DNA of 64,000 nt from Acidimicrobiia bacterium (lineage in GTDB: Bacteria; Actinomycetota; Acidimicrobiia; Spongiisociales; Spongiisociaceae). Under the pieces are notes generated by a model. It ran no database searches. It was not told where the DNA came from and was given only the letters and a program-made list of their open reading frames with translations. Location: the NCBI GenBank assembly GCA_009841105.1, contig VXMM01000037.1:1-64000 (forward strand), written 5' to 3'. Within the stretch, counting starts at the first letter, position 1; the number at the start of each line of letters is the position of its first letter. The translations under genes and the position numbers were made by a program. Shown piece by piece: positions 51,705 to 60,963 of the stretch.

Positions 51705-52661
51705 ATGGCGCGGATCCTGCTGTGTACCAATCCCTCGGCCTCCGGGTTCACCGGTGGACTACACCGATCGGTGGTGGCCCGGCTCCGGGAGAGCTACGAG
51801 GTCGAGACCGAGTGGCCCGGGACCACCGCCGAAGCCCGATCGATCAGCGCGGCTGCCGCAGCCGACCGGTTCGACGTGGTGGTCGCGATGGGCGGGGACG
51901 GCGTGGTCCACCACATCGCGAACGGCCTGGCCGGTACCGGTACCGCACTCGGAATAATTCCGGCGGGCACTACCAACGTGCTAGCCCGGATCCTGGGCCT
52001 CCCCCGCAAGTCTCGGGCCGCCACCGAGTTCATCTGCAGGCGCCCGCCGGTAGCGGCCGTTCCGACCGCCATGCTCACCCTGGACCATGGAGCATCGGGT
52101 GTCGAGAGCCGGCTGGCCACGTTCTCTTGCGGAGCCGGGTTCGACGCCGCCGTCGTGGAGCGGGCCGAGCAGGAACCCCATCGCAAGTATCACCTCTCCG
52201 GGCTCCACTACGCCCGCTCGGCCGCCTCGGTCGCCTGGGGTGGATTCTCCGATCGCTCTCCAGACCTGGCGGTGACGACACGGGACCGGTCGGCCGAGGC
52301 GGTAGCCGTGTTCATCAGCCTGTACGACCGCTACACCTACTTCGGCCGCATTCCGGTCCGCTTCGGATCGCACCAGCCGGACACACTCTCGGTGCTGGTA
52401 GCCCGTGAGCTGCCACGGCGACGCCTGTTATCCATCCTGCGCCGGGTCGTTACCGGCGCCGAGTTGTCCGGCGCGGAAGGACTCGAGGTCTGGACCGGCG
52501 TCACCTCCGTGCAGGTGTCGGCGTCCGGCGGGTTCCCGGCGCAGGCTGACGGCGAACTGCTGAAGTCCCCCCTGAGCTTCTCGGTGGCCGCTCGCCCGGA
52601 CCACCTCAGGGTACTGAGGCCGGGGCCCACGGAGCCGTCCGGGCCTGACGACATTCCCTGA
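51705..52661 (+). CDS. Diacylglycerol-kinase-family lipid kinase
   Basis: A 318-residue protein of the DAGK/YegS catalytic family: NPSASGFTGG at the N-terminus, AMGGDGVVHHIANGL (the ATP-binding GGDG at about 63-66), IIPAGTTNVLARILG, FSCGAGFDAAVVERA, and a C-terminal QADGELL. Likely phosphorylates diacylglycerol or a related lipid at the membrane. The C-terminal 15 residues are Pro/Gly-rich. It is divergent from the molybdenum hydroxylase operon. Confidence 0.88.
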   Translation: MARILLCTNPSASGFTGGLHRSVVARLRESYEVETEWPGTTAEARSISAAAAADRFDVVVAMGGDGVVHHIANGLAGTGTALGIIPAGTTNVLARILGLPRKSRAATEFICRRPPVAAVPTAMLTLDHGASGVESRLATFSCGAGFDAAVVERAEQEPHRKYHLSGLHYARSAASVAWGGFSDRSPDLAVTTRDRSAEAVAVFISLYDRYTYFGRIPVRFGSHQPDTLSVLVARELPRRRLLSILRRVVTGAELSGAEGLEVWTGVTSVQVSASGGFPAQADGELLKSPLSFSVAARPDHLRVLRPGPTEPSGPDDIP

Positions 52662-52713
52662 AATACCCCGGATGCCGGGTAACATCCGGCGCGGTGGTTT
52701 GGAATGAGTCGTC

Positions 52714-54624
52714 ATGTCCGGTTCACGCCGTCTAGTCCTTCTCCTGGGAGTGCCGATCCTCGCTCTGGGGGTCCTTGCCGTGGTGCTCACGAACCAGGAC
52801 GGCAGCACACCCCCACCCGGTAACGGTGGCGAAACCGCAACCACCCGGCTGGACCCTTCCCGCCTGGAGGCGATCTCGGCGTTGGCCGACCTGGAGAACA
52901 GCCTGGCGCTTGCCCCGATCCGGATCGAGGTAAGCGAGTCCAGCTTCAGCCTGCTCCCAGCGGCCATCGGCTTCGACCTGGACGAGAATGCCACGCTCGA
53001 CGCAGCGCTGGCGGACCGCTCGCTGGACGCGATACTCGAAGACCTCGAACGCCAGGGCGGCGACTCTCAGGCCGGCCTCCCCTGGTCGATCTCGGGAACC
53101 ATCGATGAGGCGGCTCTCGACGGACTGCTCGACCTATACGAGTCCGCTCTGGTAGCACCGGACGAGGGGGGTATCGACATCCGCGGCTCGGCGCCCGTGG
53201 CCCGCTATCCCCAGGCCGGCTTCGTGATCGATCGGGCCGTGGCCCGCAACCAGATCGTCGAAGCCCTGCTCGGCCAGCCCCGAGCCGACGCCGTGCGGTT
53301 GCCGACGATCGAGGTGCAGCCTGTCCTGCCCAGGGCCGCGGTGGACGCGGCCCTGGAAGAAGCCTCCGTGCTGCTGGCAGGACCGGTCACCCTGACCCGC
53401 ACCGATCCCGCCGCCACCCTCCACCTCGATATCAACCAGCTGGGCCGCGCCCTCACCACAGAGGTGGTCACGGACCCGGAACCCGGTCTCCGGGTCGCCT
53501 TCGATCGGGATCTGATCAACGAGTATCTCAATCCTCTGCGGTCAGGGTTCGAAGCGCCGCCGAGGAACGCCTACATCATGATCGACGACCAGGAGACGAT
53601 CACCTACATTCCCGGATATGCGGGCGCCCTCCTGGATGTCGACCTTGTAATCAGGGCGATCGAGCAGGCGGCCCGCCGGGAGACGCGCCGGTCCACACTA
53701 CCCCTCCAGATCGGCGTGGAGCCCGAGATCACCGCCGAGGAGCTGGCCGCGATGGGACCCCTTACCATGATCAGCGAATTCACCACCCGGCACAACTGCT
53801 GCCAACCGAGAGTCCAGAACATCCATCTGTTCGCCGATGTCATGGACAACGTCAACCTGTTGCCGGGGGAAACCCTCTCCCTCAACGAGACGGTGGGCGA
53901 GCGAACCCTGGAACGGGGGTTCCTCCCGGCCCCCACCATCATCCGGGGAGAGATAGAGGATCAGGTCGGGGGCGGCGTCAGCCAGTTCGCCAGCACCTTC
54001 TACAACGCGGTGTTCTGGGCCGGGCTGGAGGTCATCGACCACAAACCCCACAGCTACTACTTCTCGCGCTACCCGATGGGCATCGAGGCCACGGTCAACT
54101 GGCCCGTGCCCGACCTGGTGTTCCGCAACGACACCGACGCGCCGCTCGTCATCAAGACGTCATACACCAGAACCTCGATCACCGTCAGGTTCTACGGCAA
54201 CAACTCGGACCGGGAGGTGACGGCCTCGGTGTCGGCGCCCTTCGAACCGGTCCCCTACCCCACCGAGTACGTCCCGAACCCCGAAGTCATGCCCTGGGAC
54301 CCACCGTTGGAGGTCCAGCAAGGGGCTGACGGATGGAGCGTTACGGTGACGAGGGACATCTCCTTCACCGACGGCACCACCTCCCATGAGGAGTGGAAGG
54401 TCCGCTACCGGCCGTGGGCCCTCCAGTTCGAGGTCCATCCGTGCCAGCTGCCGGAGGATGCGGAGGACTACACCGGAGAGCCTTGTCCCGCCCATCCCGA
54501 CTTCCCGGAGGGCTACCCCACCACCCTGCCTCCCGACCCGGACGCCGAAGTGCCTGTGGAGGAAGGCGGCACTGCGGAAGACGACACTGCGGAAGACGAG
54601 ACCGTCGAGCAGCAGACTACCTAG
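52714..54624 (+). CDS. VanW-family exported protein
   Basis: A 636-residue protein with an N-terminal membrane anchor or signal (VLLLGVPILALGVLAVVL), two weakly repeated putative peptidoglycan-binding domains (about 60-330, GFDLDENATLD and GFVIDRAVARNQIVEALL), and a C-terminal VanW domain from about 360 (NLLPGETLSLNETVGERT, GGGVSQFASTFYNAVFWAGLEVIDH, SRYPMGIEATVNWP). The arrangement resembles YoaR. VanW's exact role in glycopeptide resistance clusters is unknown; cell-wall association is likely. The acidic tail (DTAEDETVEQQTT) is low-complexity. Only 53 bp separate it from the lipid kinase. Confidence 0.87.
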   Translation: MSGSRRLVLLLGVPILALGVLAVVLTNQDGSTPPPGNGGETATTRLDPSRLEAISALADLENSLALAPIRIEVSESSFSLLPAAIGFDLDENATLDAALADRSLDAILEDLERQGGDSQAGLPWSISGTIDEAALDGLLDLYESALVAPDEGGIDIRGSAPVARYPQAGFVIDRAVARNQIVEALLGQPRADAVRLPTIEVQPVLPRAAVDAALEEASVLLAGPVTLTRTDPAATLHLDINQLGRALTTEVVTDPEPGLRVAFDRDLINEYLNPLRSGFEAPPRNAYIMIDDQETITYIPGYAGALLDVDLVIRAIEQAARRETRRSTLPLQIGVEPEITAEELAAMGPLTMISEFTTRHNCCQPRVQNIHLFADVMDNVNLLPGETLSLNETVGERTLERGFLPAPTIIRGEIEDQVGGGVSQFASTFYNAVFWAGLEVIDHKPHSYYFSRYPMGIEATVNWPVPDLVFRNDTDAPLVIKTSYTRTSITVRFYGNNSDREVTASVSAPFEPVPYPTEYVPNPEVMPWDPPLEVQQGADGWSVTVTRDISFTDGTTSHEEWKVRYRPWALQFEVHPCQLPEDAEDYTGEPCPAHPDFPEGYPTTLPPDPDAEVPVEEGGTAEDDTAEDETVEQQTT

Positions 54625-54637
54625 CTGATCTGTTCTG

Positions 54638-54659
54638 AGGGGCTCTGAAAGTGGCCCCT
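54638..54659 (+). terminator. Weak hairpin after the VanW gene
   Basis: Arms AGGGGC (54638-54643) and GCCCCT (54654-54659) around 10 bases, 14 bp after the VanW stop. There is no T-run, so it is a weak or factor-assisted terminator at best. Confidence 0.4.
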
Positions 54660-54688
54660 TGACAGTGTTATCACATATAAACTAGAAT
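54659..54688 (+). promoter_or_regulatory. Orphan consensus sigma-70-like promoter
   Basis: A perfect -35 TTGACA (54659-54664), an 18-bp AT-rich spacer and a good -10 TAGAAT (54683-54688) on the plus strand, in a short AT-rich pocket. Transcription would start near 54695 and run antisense into the hypothetical gene at 54728-55030. No plus-strand gene follows until 56664. It could drive an untranslated or antisense RNA. Confidence 0.4.
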
Positions 54689-54727
54689 ATTTATGCTTAT
54701 ACTTAGTTCGTTACCACGATCAACCGG

Positions 54728-55030
54728 CTAAGAGTCGTCTCCGTAGAAGGCGAGCGAGTTGCGGATGGTGTCGGACATCGCTGCCAAGAGGTCATCGGTC
54801 CAACCTCCGAAGCGGCGGACCGAGACGGTGTTGGAGAACACGTAGACCGAGGTGAGGGACGGAGTCACCTCGAACAGCTCCGCCGCCAGGCGGGCCGGAA
54901 AGGTGTCGGCCTGCCCGGCCGCCTCGGCGCTCCGGTAGGTCTCACCCTCCTGGCCCGAGAGGCTCCGGTCGGTATCGAAGACCGCGACTTCCCCCAGCAG
55001 TAGGTGATCGACTTCGATCAGCTGACCCAA
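54728..55030 (-). CDS. Hypothetical small protein downstream of pyk
   Basis: A 100-residue protein I do not recognise. Start TTG at 55030, preceded by AGAGGAGA. Features are an N-terminal GQLIEVDHLLLGEVAVFDTDRSLSG strand pair, an acidic/alanine middle (ETYRSAEAAGQADTFPARLAAELFE), then SVYVFSNTVSVRRFGGWTDDLLAAM and a short helix. Soluble, no signal. It lies 30 bp after the pyruvate kinase stop on the same strand and may be on its transcript. Antisense promoter in front, noted separately. Confidence 0.55.
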   Translation of the reverse strand: MGQLIEVDHLLLGEVAVFDTDRSLSGQEGETYRSAEAAGQADTFPARLAAELFEVTPSLTSVYVFSNTVSVRRFGGWTDDLLAAMSDTIRNSLAFYGDDS

Positions 55031-55060
55031 CTCTCTCCTCTCACGTCAAGCCCCGGAACT

Positions 55061-56518
55061 CTAGCGCGCCGCCTTGCCGCCTCTCCACCGCGCCCTCAGC
55101 CGCTCCCCGATCACGTGCAGCTTGACCAAGTTGGTCTTGGCCTGGGTGTTGGGAGGCGTACCGGCGATCATCACCACCCCCTCGCCGCGCTCGCACACTC
55201 CCTCCTTCTCGAGGTACTTCTCGGCGGCGGCGAACATCAGGTCGGTGGACGCCCTGGGCTCGAACCGGATCGGGGTGACTCCCCAGAATAGAGCCATGCG
55301 GCGCCGGATCCGCCCGCTCGGAGCGAACACCATGATGTCCGCCGAAGGCCGGTACTTCGACAGCAGCCGGGCGGTGCCGCCCGACTCGGTGAAGGCCACG
55401 ATGGTCCTGAACCCGAGGTTGCGGGCCGCCTCGGTGGCCGCCTTGGCGGTGGCCGAGGCGAAGGTCATCGTGCTCTCCAGGAAACCTATGGCCTCGCCGC
55501 CGGTCATCTGCTGATCCCGGTAGCGCTCGGCCTCCAGGCAGATGGAGGACATAGCCTCGACCACCCGCGCCGGGTGGCGTCCCACCGCCGTCTCCGCCGA
55601 GAGCATGACGGCATCGGTACCCGAGGCAACCGCGTTGGCTACATCGGTCACCTCCGCCCGGCTGGGTCGCAACGCGGTGACCATCGACTCCAGCATCTCG
55701 GTGGCGGTGATGGAGATGAGCCCGGCCTGGTTGGTCCGATGCAGGATGTCGGCTTGCACGTTGGGGATCGTCTCCATCGGCAACTGGACGCCCAGATCAC
55801 CGCGGGCGACCATCACGCCGTCGGCCTGATCCAGTATCGAGTCGAGATTCTCGTAAGCCAGGGCCAACTCCACCTTGGCGATGATCGGGGTGCCTCCTCC
55901 GGCCAGCTCACGTACCTGCGTGATGTCCTCGCCCCGCTTGACGAACGAGGCGGCCACGTAGTCCACGCCCATCCGCCGGCCCAACTCGAGATCCAGGCGG
56001 TCCTTCTCGGTGACCGGACCGATCTCGAGGTCACTGTCGGGGAACGCTATCCCCTTCCGGTCGAGCAACTCCCCACCCCGGTCGATACGAACCGTCAGCC
56101 CCTCGCCATCCGAGCCGGTGACCCGACCTTCGATGAGGCCGTCGGACAACACCACCCGCGCGCCCGTGCTCACGTCGTCGAGCAACCGCGGATAGTCGAC
56201 CGGGATCAGGTCCGGGCCGCCCTCGTCTCCTGTCACCGCAATGCGAACTTTCGCCCCCGGTGGCAGCTCGACCGAGCCGCCGCGGAAATGGCCCACCCGC
56301 GTCTTCGGTCCCTGGATGTCCTGAAGGATGGCGATGGAACGACCCACCTCGGCGGCGGCCTGGCGTATCCACTTGATCAGCCGGATGTGGGAGTCGTGGT
56401 CGCCGTGGCTGAAGTTGAGCCGGGCAACGTCCATACCGGCCTCCACCAGGCTGCGGACCGACTCCAGGTCGGTCACCGCCGGGCCCATCGTCGCCACGAT
56501 CTTCGTCCTGCGCCGCAT
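55061..56518 (-). CDS. pyk: Pyruvate kinase
   Basis: A 485-residue glycolytic enzyme, phosphoenolpyruvate plus ADP to pyruvate plus ATP. Blocks are TKIVATMGPAV, MDVARLNFSHGDHDSH, ILQDIQGPKTRVG, ASFVKRGEDI, the catalytic IIAKVELALAYENLD, and DGVMVARGDLGVQLPMETI. At the last site most enzymes have GDLGVE and a nearby LIQK, whereas this has Gln and a different following stretch (PNVQADILHR), then ITATEMLESM instead of TATQML. The core metal and substrate residues are kept, so it is probably active. The C-terminal domain is normal. Confidence 0.88.
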   Translation of the reverse strand: MRRRTKIVATMGPAVTDLESVRSLVEAGMDVARLNFSHGDHDSHIRLIKWIRQAAAEVGRSIAILQDIQGPKTRVGHFRGGSVELPPGAKVRIAVTGDEGGPDLIPVDYPRLLDDVSTGARVVLSDGLIEGRVTGSDGEGLTVRIDRGGELLDRKGIAFPDSDLEIGPVTEKDRLDLELGRRMGVDYVAASFVKRGEDITQVRELAGGGTPIIAKVELALAYENLDSILDQADGVMVARGDLGVQLPMETIPNVQADILHRTNQAGLISITATEMLESMVTALRPSRAEVTDVANAVASGTDAVMLSAETAVGRHPARVVEAMSSICLEAERYRDQQMTGGEAIGFLESTMTFASATAKAATEAARNLGFRTIVAFTESGGTARLLSKYRPSADIMVFAPSGRIRRRMALFWGVTPIRFEPRASTDLMFAAAEKYLEKEGVCERGEGVVMIAGTPPNTQAKTNLVKLHVIGERLRARWRGGKAAR

Positions 56519-56524
56519 GGCCCC

Positions 56525-56530
56525 ACGTTA
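56525..56530 (-). promoter_or_regulatory. Candidate -10 element for pyk
   Basis: TAACGT on the minus strand, six bases before the ATG at 56518. TTGATA lies 16 bp further upstream (-35-like). Confidence 0.35.
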
Positions 56531-56663
56531 TGAAGGTGCCAGCAGGTATCAAAGCACCGACTGCCCTCTGAGGGACTCCGACGCGGCCGCCCAGCGCCGG
56601 GCACAGAGAAAGTTCAGGTTTCCGGCGTTCCTACACTGCGAAGCACGTTACGAATGGAGGACT

Positions 56664-57071
56664 GTGCTCTCACTCAGCGGACTGAACTGGCCGGCCATCA
56701 TCGTCGCGGCCATAGCGTTCTTCGGCCTGGCCGCCATCTGGTACCAACCCAAGGTCATGGGCACGAAATGGATGGAAGGCGCCGGGATCGAACCCCCATC
56801 CGACGGACCCAAGCCCATCTTCTTCGTGGTCACGTTCGTTGCGTACCTGGTGATGGCAACCGTCCTGGCCATGATCGCCCGCGCCGCAGGCGCATCCACC
56901 TTCGGCGAAGGACTGGTCCTGGGCCTGCTAACCGGATTCGCATTTGTAGCGCTCCAAGCCATGGTTAACGCCATCTACGAAGGCCGCGGACGGTGGATCG
57001 TCCGCGCCAACGGAGGCATAGGCATCATCGGCCACACCGTCATGGCCGTCATAGTCACCACCTGGGCCTGA
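56664..57071 (+). CDS. DUF1761 membrane protein
   Basis: A 135-residue protein with four hydrophobic segments: NWPAIIVAAIAFFGLAAIWY, PIFFVVTFVAYLVMATVLAMIA, FGEGLVLGLLTGFAFVALQ, and GIIGHTVMAVIVTTW, in the order of the DUF1761 family (unknown function). A short extracytoplasmic loop GTKWMEGAGIEPPS follows the first. GTG start with GGAGG directly upstream (56656-56660). A DNA fragment very like its codons 34-47 recurs at 62154-62194. Confidence 0.78.
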   Translation: MLSLSGLNWPAIIVAAIAFFGLAAIWYQPKVMGTKWMEGAGIEPPSDGPKPIFFVVTFVAYLVMATVLAMIARAAGASTFGEGLVLGLLTGFAFVALQAMVNAIYEGRGRWIVRANGGIGIIGHTVMAVIVTTWA

Positions 57072-57144
57072 CCCGACCCAGCTCGCAAAGGAAGTGAAGC
57101 CAGCAGGATGATGGCCACGCCGGACCGCAGGATGGTATTGATGA

Positions 57145-60100
57145 GTGGTACGGAGGTTGGCCCTTGAGCGAAGCCGCATTCAAGCTCTTCGACGAACCTT
57201 CAGGGATGAACAGGCCCGCTACCAGGCCAGGCGTATTCGGACGCGGGTGACAGAGGCTCGCCAAAGCATCCCATCTGCCGGGCCTCGTTGGCCATTTGAG
57301 TTGCTCCAGAACGCTCTTGACTCCGGTCCTCGGGCTGGTAACTCATCGGTAGCGATTCGCTTGAGTTGCGAGCAGACAAGAGTCGAATTCGAGCATGACG
57401 GTATCCCGTTTTCATCGAGCGACCTGACAGCGTTGCTGTCCGGTGGCTCGAACAAGGATTTCGAATCCGACGAGACGACCGGTCGTTTTGGGACGGGTTT
57501 CCTCGTTACGCACGTCTTGACCGAGAGAACAAGCCTTAACGGACTGCTACAAACTCCCAACGGGTACGAACAATTCGATCTACTATTGGATCGTGGAGGT
57601 GACGAAGAGGCAATCCTCCAAAATATGGAGGCTTGCCGGGAAGCCATCCGATCCGCAAGCCTCGTATCGGATCTGAATGGCGTCGCGTCAGCTAAGTTCG
57701 AATACCATACTGACGAGGACATTCCGCTGAATCTGGGAATTGACTCGCTAAGGTCTGCCTTACCTTACGTCTATGCTACCCGGCAAGTACTTGGCCGTGT
57801 TGAACTCCGGTATGGGCCGGGCCATAGGGAAGTTTGGACGCCTACTGAAGCTAACACTCAAGTCCTAAACGACGGCTATCTAGAACATCGTTCCCTTCAA
57901 GTACACCGCAACGGTAAGGATTGGCCCGAGCTTCGTATCTTTCGGTTCATGACAGAACGACAGGGATCGGCTTCAGCTCTAGTGTTGGTGAAGCATACAC
58001 GGGAAGGTTGGATGGTCGTTCCACCCGAAACGAACGCACCTCGGATTTACCGAGAATACCCTCTCAGTGGGTCAGGGTTCCTTCCGACCAATTTCATTCT
58101 TGACGGCAAGTTCGAGCCGGATCAAGAGCGCAGAAGGTTGCTCATGGCAGACGGAGACAAGGTTTTGCTGAAAGAAGCCTTTACCTCCGCAGGATTGGCT
58201 GTGAAGTACGCTCTTGACAACAAATGGAAGGACGGTCATGTACTTGTAGAAGCGAATGAGCCTAAGAGGGGATTCGATACAGCGGATGGAACAGAGAAGG
58301 AGTGGTGGCGAGGAGAGTTCGCAACATTTGCGAGGCGAGTGGCCGAATTACCGATAGTCGAGTGCTCATCACGTATGGTGCCTGCGATCGCCAAAGACGG
58401 TCCTCTCGCCGACTTCATTGTCCCACGCCTCCTGAAAGCATCTTCTGACAATGAGACGACCGTGGAGCGAATGTGGCCTCTTCTTGAGGCTGCGTCAGAG
58501 CTGCTGCCTGTTCGGAAGGAACTCGCAGTTGCCTGGAGTCATATAGCGGACGGATGGCACAGTCTGGGTCTATCAGTCAGTCGCATCACTGTCAGAGAGC
58601 TTCCCAGACGGGTCAGAGGCGAATCAGACAAGCTTGAAGACCTCAAGGTGGATGGCGACGCAAAGCAATGGCTAGGGCACTTCTTGGACGTTACCGGTGA
58701 GTGTTGGAAGAAACGATCTGGAGTAGATCTAGCGGTGTTAGACAGGATGGTTCCGGACCAGAATAACCGCCTTCGTTCGCCGTCAGACTTGAACCGTGAA
58801 AGCAGCATACCGGATTCTCTGAAAGACATCTGTGCCGATATCGGTCTCGACATTCGCAGTCGACTGCTCCTTCGTGAGTTTGATGAGCTGGCTGCGAAGG
58901 ATGGGATGCCCCATCTTCGCTATCTGCTTGAGAAGGCGCTGCCACACCGCATGACTGAGGAGGACGTCATCCGGGAAGCTGTAGAGTTCCTCAAGGACGC
59001 ACTTCCGGAAGACGAAGGCTGTGAGGACACGCTAACTGAAGTACGGCAAGGAGGCGTACGCCTATTGTCCTATCTTTGGGCAACCAAACAGGAACAGGCC
59101 CTTCCGATAGCTCGGCAAGTACCACTCATTACACACGGTGAAAAGGCGGTTCGCTGGAGCCACACTCGCATGTTATTGGCTCCTATTCGACGATGGCATA
59201 AAGTAGCACAGCCATTCGCAAATGCGTATCCGCCAGACCGCATCTTAGCCGAGATGTATGCAGGCTCCTCCTCCCAAGACTTACCCGAGTGTGTTAACGC
59301 ACTGGTTACATGGGGTATCGCAATCGAGGACCCGATCTATACCGATACACCGTCCGAGTTGACACCACGGCGCTTGGCAGAACTCAGTTCAATAGATACC
59401 ACCGGCGTGACTGTCCGGAACAACGATGAAGAATTCAGTCAAATCGCATTGCTCCAGCCCGAGGTACTGAATCGGTGCCGAGAGGGTACTCAGGAGGCTC
59501 GGGCGTTGCTTGGTCTAGTCTTGTGCCATGTGGCGCCACATGATCCGGCATGGCGCAAGACCCGAATCGTCAAAGCTCGGAGATCGAGGCAACCTATCGA
59601 CCTTCCAGTTACAGGCGCGCTATGGCTAGCCGACCTAAGAGTCCGAGCATGGGTGCCAATTCCCGACGAAGATGAGAAGCTTATGCCAATGCCTGCCAAC
59701 GCGAAGACTCTGAGTGAGTTACTAGACCCAGAGTGGTTGGAGCAGAACGACGCCGCAATCGACCTGTTGAGTGAATGGTTTGAGTTTGACCAGCTTGAAT
59801 TACGACTACTGGGCATTGAACCAAATGACAAGAAGCGCGAAAGGTTGCGAAATGGCTTAGCCAGACTGGTTGAGCTTGGGGGTGCTGACCCTGAATTCTA
59901 TTTGTCGTTAGCAGAAGAAGTAGAGGCACGAAGATCTAGACGTAGGGACATTGAACACTTCAGGCTAATGGGTGTCGGTGTGCAAGAAACAATCAAGTCA
60001 GCAATGGAGACCTACAAGTTGAATCTGAAGCTCTTCGACCGTGGGTTCGACTACGAGGTTACCGTACCGACCGACGATGTAGGCGGAATCGACGATTTGT

Positions 60101-60477
60101 CGAATAGGTTCACTGTTGGCCCGTACCTTCTGGAGGTTAAAGCTACGACCACTGGCAAAGCCCGTCTCACACCGTTGCAAGCGAAGACAGCAAGCAATGA
60201 CCCCGACAAGTATGTACTTTGCGTGGTCGATCTTCGTTCCTTTGACAAGAACGACCTGGCCCGTGAGTGGACCGAGGCCATCGTGAAGCCCCTTGCCAAG
60301 ATCGTCCCGGATATTGGCGTAAGGGTTAAGGGGACATATTCCTTAGTTGAACATGCAAAGTCAAGATCTATTGCCATTCAAAACGAGTCTGCTCTCAGGT
60401 ATGAAGTCCCCAGCGAGGTTTGGGAGTCTGGGATATCTATTGCTGATTGGGTTTCCACACTTTCAACTGATTGGTAA
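57145..60477 (+). CDS. Sacsin-like GHKL ATPase fused to PD-(D/E)xK domain, candidate defence protein
   Basis: A 1110-residue protein. The N-terminal region is a Bergerat (HSP90/histidine-kinase-like) ATPase: ELLQNALDS (residues 52-60, Glu and Asn of the N-box), HDGIPF (84-89), GGSNK (100-104) and TGRFGTGF (112-119), as in sacsin and NO VEIN proteins. A long, mostly helical middle has no named domain. The C-terminus has a PD-(D/E)xK-like core: GGIDDLSNRF, then YLLEVKATTTGKARLT (E-V-K about 997-999) and a following helix with Gln. Such a fusion suggests ATP-dependent sensing linked to DNA cleavage. GC is visibly lower than in the neighbours, supporting transfer. GTG start at 57145; the ribosome site is poor, so the start may be a few codons later. 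It stands alone. Confidence 0.65.
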   Translation: MVRRLALERSRIQALRRTFRDEQARYQARRIRTRVTEARQSIPSAGPRWPFELLQNALDSGPRAGNSSVAIRLSCEQTRVEFEHDGIPFSSSDLTALLSGGSNKDFESDETTGRFGTGFLVTHVLTERTSLNGLLQTPNGYEQFDLLLDRGGDEEAILQNMEACREAIRSASLVSDLNGVASAKFEYHTDEDIPLNLGIDSLRSALPYVYATRQVLGRVELRYGPGHREVWTPTEANTQVLNDGYLEHRSLQVHRNGKDWPELRIFRFMTERQGSASALVLVKHTREGWMVVPPETNAPRIYREYPLSGSGFLPTNFILDGKFEPDQERRRLLMADGDKVLLKEAFTSAGLAVKYALDNKWKDGHVLVEANEPKRGFDTADGTEKEWWRGEFATFARRVAELPIVECSSRMVPAIAKDGPLADFIVPRLLKASSDNETTVERMWPLLEAASELLPVRKELAVAWSHIADGWHSLGLSVSRITVRELPRRVRGESDKLEDLKVDGDAKQWLGHFLDVTGECWKKRSGVDLAVLDRMVPDQNNRLRSPSDLNRESSIPDSLKDICADIGLDIRSRLLLREFDELAAKDGMPHLRYLLEKALPHRMTEEDVIREAVEFLKDALPEDEGCEDTLTEVRQGGVRLLSYLWATKQEQALPIARQVPLITHGEKAVRWSHTRMLLAPIRRWHKVAQPFANAYPPDRILAEMYAGSSSQDLPECVNALVTWGIAIEDPIYTDTPSELTPRRLAELSSIDTTGVTVRNNDEEFSQIALLQPEVLNRCREGTQEARALLGLVLCHVAPHDPAWRKTRIVKARRSRQPIDLPVTGALWLADLRVRAWVPIPDEDEKLMPMPANAKTLSELLDPEWLEQNDAAIDLLSEWFEFDQLELRLLGIEPNDKKRERLRNGLARLVELGGADPEFYLSLAEEVEARRSRRRDIEHFRLMGVGVQETIKSAMETYKLNLKLFDRGFDYEVTVPTDDVGGIDDLSNRFTVGPYLLEVKATTTGKARLTPLQAKTASNDPDKYVLCVVDLRSFDKNDLAREWTEAIVKPLAKIVPDIGVRVKGTYSLVEHAKSRSIAIQNESALRYEVPSEVWESGISIADWVSTLSTDW

Positions 60478-60963
60478 TCCCGCATACTGAACCTTGAGCG
60501 ACGGGCTTAGGAGATCTGGGACGTCTCGTTCGGTACAGAGCCCAAACACATCGCTGACCCGAACCGGCGCCAACAGGCCAAACCTGCATACGGAGCGTCT
60601 CAATCGCTTCCCTGGAGGCTGGCCCTCGACATCGGGACGATCAATTCCCCACACGGAAGCCTTGAGATCGAACTCAGCGCCCAACGTGCCCTGGTTGTTA
60701 GGGGCTCCTGTGATCACGGGTGGTCCCAGCTCGTCGGATTGTGAGAGAGGCAGGGTCGGCGAAGGACCGCATGGTGGCGGCCCATCTCCCCTAGAGGCCC
60801 GCTTGCGGCGTCGGGTGGCGAGGTCCGTCGCGGCGGGTAGTCGGGGCGGTGGCCGGGCCGGTCGTCCCCGTCCTGGTCTGGGTGTTGTCCGGGCGAGGGA
60901 TGAGTCGGGCGGCATACCCGAACGGCAATGCCCCTTCGTCCGGGTGCCGCGAGGACCCAGCTG
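60478..60963. other. Intergenic region, no certain gene
   Basis: About 485 bp between the ATPase-nuclease gene (plus) and the cutinase gene (minus), which converge here. A minus-strand frame ending at 60463 contains SQSDELGPPVITGAP and later LGAEFDLKASVWGIDRPD, which could be protein-like, but it has no family match and a Pro/Arg-rich start. I do not call it. No clear terminator was seen. Confidence 0.35.

Noticed and set aside
60463-60915. 150-residue minus-strand frame between the ATPase-nuclease and cutinase genes
   Set aside because: No family match, poor N-terminal composition, overlaps the end of the large gene, and no ribosome site.
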